From an uncultured SAR86 cluster bacterium (GTDB lineage Bacteria > Pseudomonadota > Gammaproteobacteria > Magnimaribacterales > Magnimaribacteraceae), in contig CACBUE010000007.1 of assembly GCA_902542325.1 (NCBI GenBank), positions 1-64,000 on the forward strand: a stretch of DNA of 64,000 nucleotides, read 5' to 3'. This document shows positions 59,069 to 64,000 of this stretch, in pieces (the first letter of the stretch is position 1; the number at the start of each line of letters is the position of its first letter). The notes beneath the pieces were generated by a model, which was given only the letters and a program-made list of their open reading frames with translations, was not told the DNA's origin and did not search any database. Position numbers and translations under genes: made by a program.

Positions 59069-59889
59069 TTGATTATGTTGATCTGAGGTATACCAGATGA
59101 TTTCTTTTCCTTAAGAGCCTTTAATGAATCTACTAACTTCTCTGCTATGTTAACAAATTCCATTTTTAAAAGTGAATGATTTTGAATATTAGAATCTTGT
59201 GAGATTTCCACCAAAGGGAGTTGAGCCAATAAATCTATAGAATATTCTTCAGAAAGTTTTTTTCCACCACCCTTTCCAAATAAGAAATATTTTTTGTCTT
59301 GATCATCAGGTTGGAACCAACTCATATTCTCAATAAGTCCTGTTATTGGTTTGTCTAATCTTTTAATCATTTCAATACCTTTTTTGCAGTCAGAAATTGA
59401 AACTTCTTGCGGTGTCGTGACGACTATTGAGGAAGTTAAAGGTATTCTTTGGAGTAAGGTTAATTGAACATCTCCCGTTCCTGGAGGAGTATCTACAATA
59501 AGATAATCTAATTCACCCCAATCCGTTTGAGAGAGTAACTGCATAACTGCTCCACTTACCATTGGACCTCTCCAAATCACGGGCATATTTTCACCGGAAA
59601 TTAAGCCCATTGAAATAAATTTAATACCCTCTTTGGTTAGTGGTTCGATAACCTGTGCTTTTGATAACTTCAATTCACCTGCAGATGAACCAAGCATAAT
59701 AGGTTGTGATGGACCGTAAATATCTGCATCGACTAATCCTACAGAAAATCCTTTGTCCCTTAAAGCTAATGCGATTTGGAGTGCAATAGCTGACTTACCA
59801 ACTCCTCCTTTTGCTGAAAATACACCAACTATACTCTTAACTTTTCTAAGAGTTTCAGGAATCCTTAGTTTGTTATCTGTTTGCGCCAT
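59065..59889 (-). CDS. apbC: Mrp/ApbC-family iron-sulfur carrier-type P-loop ATPase
   Basis: FSAKGGVGKSAIALQIA, DADIYGPSQPIMLG, VDTPPGTGDVQLTL; divergent from metG. Confidence 0.92.
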   Translation of the reverse strand: MAQTDNKLRIPETLRKVKSIVGVFSAKGGVGKSAIALQIALALRDKGFSVGLVDADIYGPSQPIMLGSSAGELKLSKAQVIEPLTKEGIKFISMGLISGENMPVIWRGPMVSGAVMQLLSQTDWGELDYLIVDTPPGTGDVQLTLLQRIPLTSSIVVTTPQEVSISDCKKGIEMIKRLDKPITGLIENMSWFQPDDQDKKYFLFGKGGGKKLSEEYSIDLLAQLPLVEISQDSNIQNHSLLKMEFVNIAEKLVDSLKALKEKKSSGIPQINIIK

Positions 59890-59956
59890 ATTTTGTTAAA
59901 AAAGAACTCATACAAGTAGGTTATAATTAGCAAATATCTAATATTCTAACCCTACA

Positions 59957-61606
59957 ATGGCACAAAATTCTGAAAAAAGATCAATTTTAGTAACAAGCGC
60001 TTTACCTTACGCAAATGCGTCATTACATCTAGGCCATATATTGGAACATACACAAACTGATATTTGGGTGAGATTTCAAAAACTTTACGGAAATGAATGT
60101 ATTTACGTATGTGCAGATGACGCGCATGGCACTCCCATAATGTTAAAAGCTGAAGAGTTATCTATGAGCCCTGAAGAATTAATTGGAATAATCTATGAAG
60201 AACATAAGAGTACTTTTGAAGATTTTAATATTTCACATGATAATTATCATTCAACGCACAGTAGTGAAAATCAGGTTCTATCTGAAAGAATATATAAATC
60301 TTTGTATTCAAAAGGTCTTATAGAAAAGAAAGTTATAAACCAACTATTTGATACCTCAAGGAATATGTTTTTATCCGATAGATACGTCAAAGGATCATGC
60401 CCCAATTGTGGAGCAGAAGATCAATATGGAGATAATTGTGAGAAATGCAGTGCCACATATAATGCTATAGATTTAAAAGACCCTATATCTGTTCTTACAG
60501 GTACAAAACCCATAATTAAGGAATCAGAACATCTTTTCTTTAAGCTTAGTCTATTGAAAGATGAGATTAATAATTGGCTAGATTCATCTAAAATACAAGA
60601 ACCAGTAAGGAATAAGCTTAATGAGTGGTTAGATTCTGATTTAAAAGAATGGGATATCAGTAGAGATGGGCCCTACTTTGGTTTCAAAATACCGGGATAC
60701 GATGATAAATATTTTTATGTTTGGCTCGATGCACCAATAGGTTATTTAGCAAGTCATTTAAATTATTTAATAAAGCACGATTCCGAAAAAGACTTCGAAA
60801 GTTTCTGGAACAAAGATTCACCCTCGGAAGTTTTTCATTTTATAGGCAAAGATATAATGTACTTTCATACGTTATTTTTTCCAGCAATGTTATCGAATGC
60901 AGATCTAAAGACCCCAAATGGTGTTTTTGTGCACGGCTTTCTTACACTCAATGGCGAAAAAATGTCTAAATCAAGAGGTAACTTTATTTCTGCAGAAAAC
61001 TATATCGACACCTTAGATTCAGACTATCTAAGATATTTCTTTGCATCCAAACTTAGTACTGGCGTCGATGATATTGATCTAAATTTAGATGAATTCAAAC
61101 AAAAATGTAACTCTGATCTAGTAAATAAATATGCAAATATTGCCAGCAGGTCTGCTAGGTTTATTAATAAGAATTTTAATAATAGTCTTTCAGAGGAATT
61201 GGATTCACCTGAATTAATTGAAGAGTTTAAAAATACATCACAAAAAATAGCTGACCATTACGAAAAACTTGAATTTAGTAAAGCACAAAAAGAAATAATG
61301 TTATTAGCCGATAAAGCTAATCAATATGTAGATTCAAAGCAACCTTGGGTTCTCATAAAAGAAAAAGGTAATGAGAAATTGGTTCACTCTATTTGCACAA
61401 CCTCAATAAATTTATTTCGAATACTAACTATAATGCTACAACCTGTTATACCTAGTTTTGTTGATAAAAGTTTAAGATTCTTAAAAGAAGATAAAATAGA
61501 ATGGAATTCAATAAATAAGACTCTTTTAAATTGTAAAATAGACAATTTTGAAGCCATAGTCACAAGAATAGATGATAATCATTTGGACAAATTAATGGGA
61601 AGTTAA
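59957..61606 (+). CDS. metG: Methionyl-tRNA synthetase, catalytic and anticodon domains only
   Basis: [41 protein letters not shown]; 549 aa without tRNA-binding appendix. Confidence 0.95.
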   Translation: MAQNSEKRSILVTSALPYANASLHLGHILEHTQTDIWVRFQKLYGNECIYVCADDAHGTPIMLKAEELSMSPEELIGIIYEEHKSTFEDFNISHDNYHSTHSSENQVLSERIYKSLYSKGLIEKKVINQLFDTSRNMFLSDRYVKGSCPNCGAEDQYGDNCEKCSATYNAIDLKDPISVLTGTKPIIKESEHLFFKLSLLKDEINNWLDSSKIQEPVRNKLNEWLDSDLKEWDISRDGPYFGFKIPGYDDKYFYVWLDAPIGYLASHLNYLIKHDSEKDFESFWNKDSPSEVFHFIGKDIMYFHTLFFPAMLSNADLKTPNGVFVHGFLTLNGEKMSKSRGNFISAENYIDTLDSDYLRYFFASKLSTGVDDIDLNLDEFKQKCNSDLVNKYANIASRSARFINKNFNNSLSEELDSPELIEEFKNTSQKIADHYEKLEFSKAQKEIMLLADKANQYVDSKQPWVLIKEKGNEKLVHSICTTSINLFRILTIMLQPVIPSFVDKSLRFLKEDKIEWNSINKTLLNCKIDNFEAIVTRIDDNHLDKLMGS

Positions 61607-61607
61607 A

Positions 61608-61940
61608 ATGGATGAAATAGATATCGAAGACTTTATGAAATTGGACTTAAGAATAGCCAAGATTATCCATGCAGAACCAGTAGAAGATGCTGATAAATTA
61701 TTAAAATTAGAACTTGATGTAGGTAGTTACGGAAATAAAACGGTTTTTGCTGGAATGAAAAAATCTTATGATGCGGAAATTTTGGTCGATAAATTAGTAG
61801 TTTGTGTCAATAACCTGAAACATAGAAAAATGAGATTTGGTACATCAGAAGGAATGATATTAGCTGCAGGTGATGATGATATAGGAATTTTTATTTTATC
61901 ACCGGATGAAGGTGCAAAACCTGGTATGCAAGTAAGGTAA
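61608..61940 (+). CDS. Free-standing tRNA-binding (EMAP/Trbp111-type) domain protein, MetRS C-terminal-domain homologue
   Basis: [69 protein letters not shown]. Confidence 0.9.
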   Translation: MDEIDIEDFMKLDLRIAKIIHAEPVEDADKLLKLELDVGSYGNKTVFAGMKKSYDAEILVDKLVVCVNNLKHRKMRFGTSEGMILAAGDDDIGIFILSPDEGAKPGMQVR

Positions 61941-62980
61941 TGACTAAAGAGACAGATATTATAATCATTGGTGCAGGGCCAGTAGGTCTTTTCACCGTCT
62001 TCGAAGCAGGACTCTTAGGGCTTGAATGCATCCTCATAGACAATCTAGATAAAATCGGAGGCCAATGTAGTGAGCTTTATCCTGAAAAGCCAATCTATGA
62101 TATACCCGGTGTCCCCAATCAAACAGCGCAAGAACATGTTGATGCATTACTGAAACAGGTAGAGCCTTTTAAATATGATGTATTTCTAAATGAAAGAGTC
62201 GAGAGTTTAGAAGAAATCAAAGACGAGGATATCTCTTCTTGGAAAATAACTACATCTGAAGGTAATGAACTTAAAGCTAAAAGCATCTTTATAGCTGCAG
62301 GAGCGGGATCTTTTGAGCCTAGGAGACCTCCAAATATTGAAAATCCTGATAGATTTCTTGAGAAGGGTGTTTCCTACTCTGTTAAATCTAAAGAGAAATT
62401 TAAAAATAAAGACTTGCTAGTCTTTGGAGGTGGCGATAGTGCATTAGACTGGACGGTTGAATTAGCCGATTTCACAAAATCTATAAAATTAATTCATCGA
62501 AGAGATGAGTTCAGAGGTGCACCTAATACTGAAGCTCAAATGAGAGAATTAGTAGAAACAGGTAATGTAGATTTGAAAACTCCATATGTGATAGAAGATC
62601 TAGTTGGCACAGAAAAAATTGAAGGTGTTTTGATAAAAAACTTTGAGTCAAAGGAAATAGAAGAGATCAAATGTGATGAAGTTCTATTCTTATTTGGTCT
62701 TAATAAAAAATTAGGTCCTATTGCTGATTGGGGTATTGATATGAACAACAAAAAGATCTCCGTAGATACAGAAAAATATGAGACAACAACAAAAGGAATC
62801 TTTGCAGTTGGAGATATAAATGATTACCCGGGAAAGCTAGATCTTATTCTTTGTGGATTTCATGAAACTACCTTAGCGGTCCAAGAAGCTTTCAGAAGAT
62901 CAAATCCCGGTGAAAGAGTTCCTTTCGGTTATACAACTTCCAATACTAAGTTACAAAAGAAACTAGGTGTTAGAGATTAA
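61940..62980 (+). CDS. Thioredoxin reductase-like ferredoxin/flavodoxin-NADP+ reductase
   Basis: [49 protein letters not shown]; no CxxC redox motif; [13 protein letters not shown]. Confidence 0.85.
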   Translation: MTKETDIIIIGAGPVGLFTVFEAGLLGLECILIDNLDKIGGQCSELYPEKPIYDIPGVPNQTAQEHVDALLKQVEPFKYDVFLNERVESLEEIKDEDISSWKITTSEGNELKAKSIFIAAGAGSFEPRRPPNIENPDRFLEKGVSYSVKSKEKFKNKDLLVFGGGDSALDWTVELADFTKSIKLIHRRDEFRGAPNTEAQMRELVETGNVDLKTPYVIEDLVGTEKIEGVLIKNFESKEIEEIKCDEVLFLFGLNKKLGPIADWGIDMNNKKISVDTEKYETTTKGIFAVGDINDYPGKLDLILCGFHETTLAVQEAFRRSNPGERVPFGYTTSNTKLQKKLGVRD

Positions 62981-64000
62981 CTTTCTGTCTTCTTCTTCCT
63001 TCTTGCCACTTGCTTCAATCGTAGAGAATTGATCTTAATGAACCCAGTTGCATCTTCTTGATTGTAAGTATTTTCGTCGTCTTCGAAAGTTACAATTTTT
63101 GAATCATAAAGGCTTAGATCTGAGGATCTACCTAAAATAGTTACATTACCTTTATACAATGACATTTTGACACTACCTGAAACGAATTCTTGAGTTTTAT
63201 CAATCAACGCTTGAAGAGCTTCTCTTTCTGGACTCCACCAATAGCCGTCATAGATAAGTTGAGCATACTTTGGCATTAATCCATCCTTTAAGTGCCCAGC
63301 TTCAGCATCTAGTGTTATAGATTCTATTGCACGATGAGCTCTCAGAAGAATAGTTCCTCCAGGAGTTTCATAACATCCTCTTGATTTCATGCCCGTATAT
63401 CTGTTTTCAACAAGATCAAGCCTGCCAATACCATGTTTACCAGCTAATTTATTTAATTTTGAAAGTATTTCAGAAGAAGAATTATTAATATTATTGATTG
63501 ATATAGGTTCACCAGATTTAAACTCAATTGAGATTATCTCCTCCTCGTCTGGAGCATCTTTTAAAGAAGAAGTTCTTTGCCAAATTTCCTCTGGTGCTTT
63601 TACTGACGGGTCTTCTAATATCTCTCCTTCATAAGACGTGTGAAGTAAATTCTCATCAGTTGAATATAAAGGATCATCGGGGCTTGCATCAATTTCTATC
63701 TGATGTTTTTTGCAATAATCTACTAAGTCGGCTCTTGAAGAATATTCCCAGGTTCTCCAGGGAGCTATGACTTGTATGTCTGGATTTAATGAGTAAGATC
63801 CAATTTCAAATCTAATTTGATCATTTCCTTTACCAGTTGCACCATGAGCTATTGCATCTGCACCCTCTTCTTCTGCAATTTCTATCAACCTTTTACTAAT
63901 CAATGGTCTTGCAATCGATGTTCCTAAAAGATACTCACCTTCGTATAATGTGTTTGCCTTGAACATTGGAAAAATATAATTCTTTGTAAATTCTTCCTTT
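62977..64000 (-). CDS. argG: Argininosuccinate synthase (N-terminus beyond the right edge)
   Basis: Frame stays open to 64000 ([34 protein letters not shown]), [28 protein letters not shown]. Confidence 0.95.
   Translation of the reverse strand, partial: KEEFTKNYIFPMFKANTLYEGEYLLGTSIARPLISKRLIEIAEEEGADAIAHGATGKGNDQIRFEIGSYSLNPDIQVIAPWRTWEYSSRADLVDYCKKHQIEIDASPDDPLYSTDENLLHTSYEGEILEDPSVKAPEEIWQRTSSLKDAPDEEEIISIEFKSGEPISINNINNSSSEILSKLNKLAGKHGIGRLDLVENRYTGMKSRGCYETPGGTILLRAHRAIESITLDAEAGHLKDGLMPKYAQLIYDGYWWSPEREALQALIDKTQEFVSGSVKMSLYKGNVTILGRSSDLSLYDSKIVTFEDDENTYNQEDATGFIKINSLRLKQVARRKKKTES

Noticed and set aside
62977-63966. argG as a complete 329-aa N-terminally truncated gene
   Set aside because: The frame remains open upstream ([20 protein letters not shown]) to the window edge, so the truncation is due to the window boundary.
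1-64000. CRISPR arrays, rRNA, tRNA, prophage or transposase genes
   Set aside because: No regularly spaced repeats, no rRNA-like stretch, no confident tRNA cloverleaf and no recombinase or transposase-like ORF seen; a tRNAscan-SE/Infernal run would be decisive for short RNAs.

Overview
AT-rich, very compact chromosome segment from what looks like a marine gammaproteobacterium (inferred from gene content and order, not from a search). Most of it is housekeeping: nqrF-apbE-nqrM, aceA, purB, mnmA, icd-clpS-clpA, infA, holB-tmk-mltG-fabF-acpP-fabG-fabD-rpmF-yceD-rluC, rne, nudC, NhaD-type antiporter, dusA, mlaA, mrp/apbC, a split metG, FNR and argG (cut by the right edge). The accessory core is about 22.4-42.1 kb. 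It is a tightly coupled type I secretion operon containing a 3465-aa RTX/cadherin-like adhesin, an outer-membrane beta-barrel candidate, TolC-like, ABC, a short HlyD, an MBL-fold hydrolase and a small membrane protein. Divergent from it is an 877-aa trypsin-like (S1) autotransporter. The most notable readings are: (1) an apparently intact type-1 copper (cupredoxin) site inside the giant adhesin; (2) the adhesin / S1-autotransporter / minimal T1SS arrangement; (3) RNase E without the CPxC Zn-link; (4) a MetRS whose tRNA-binding domain is a separate gene; (5) Mrp without CxxC; (6) three small ORFs missing from the supplied track, including nqrM. No rRNA, CRISPR, transposase or confident tRNA was seen. 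Family assignments rest on motifs read by eye; no database search was run.
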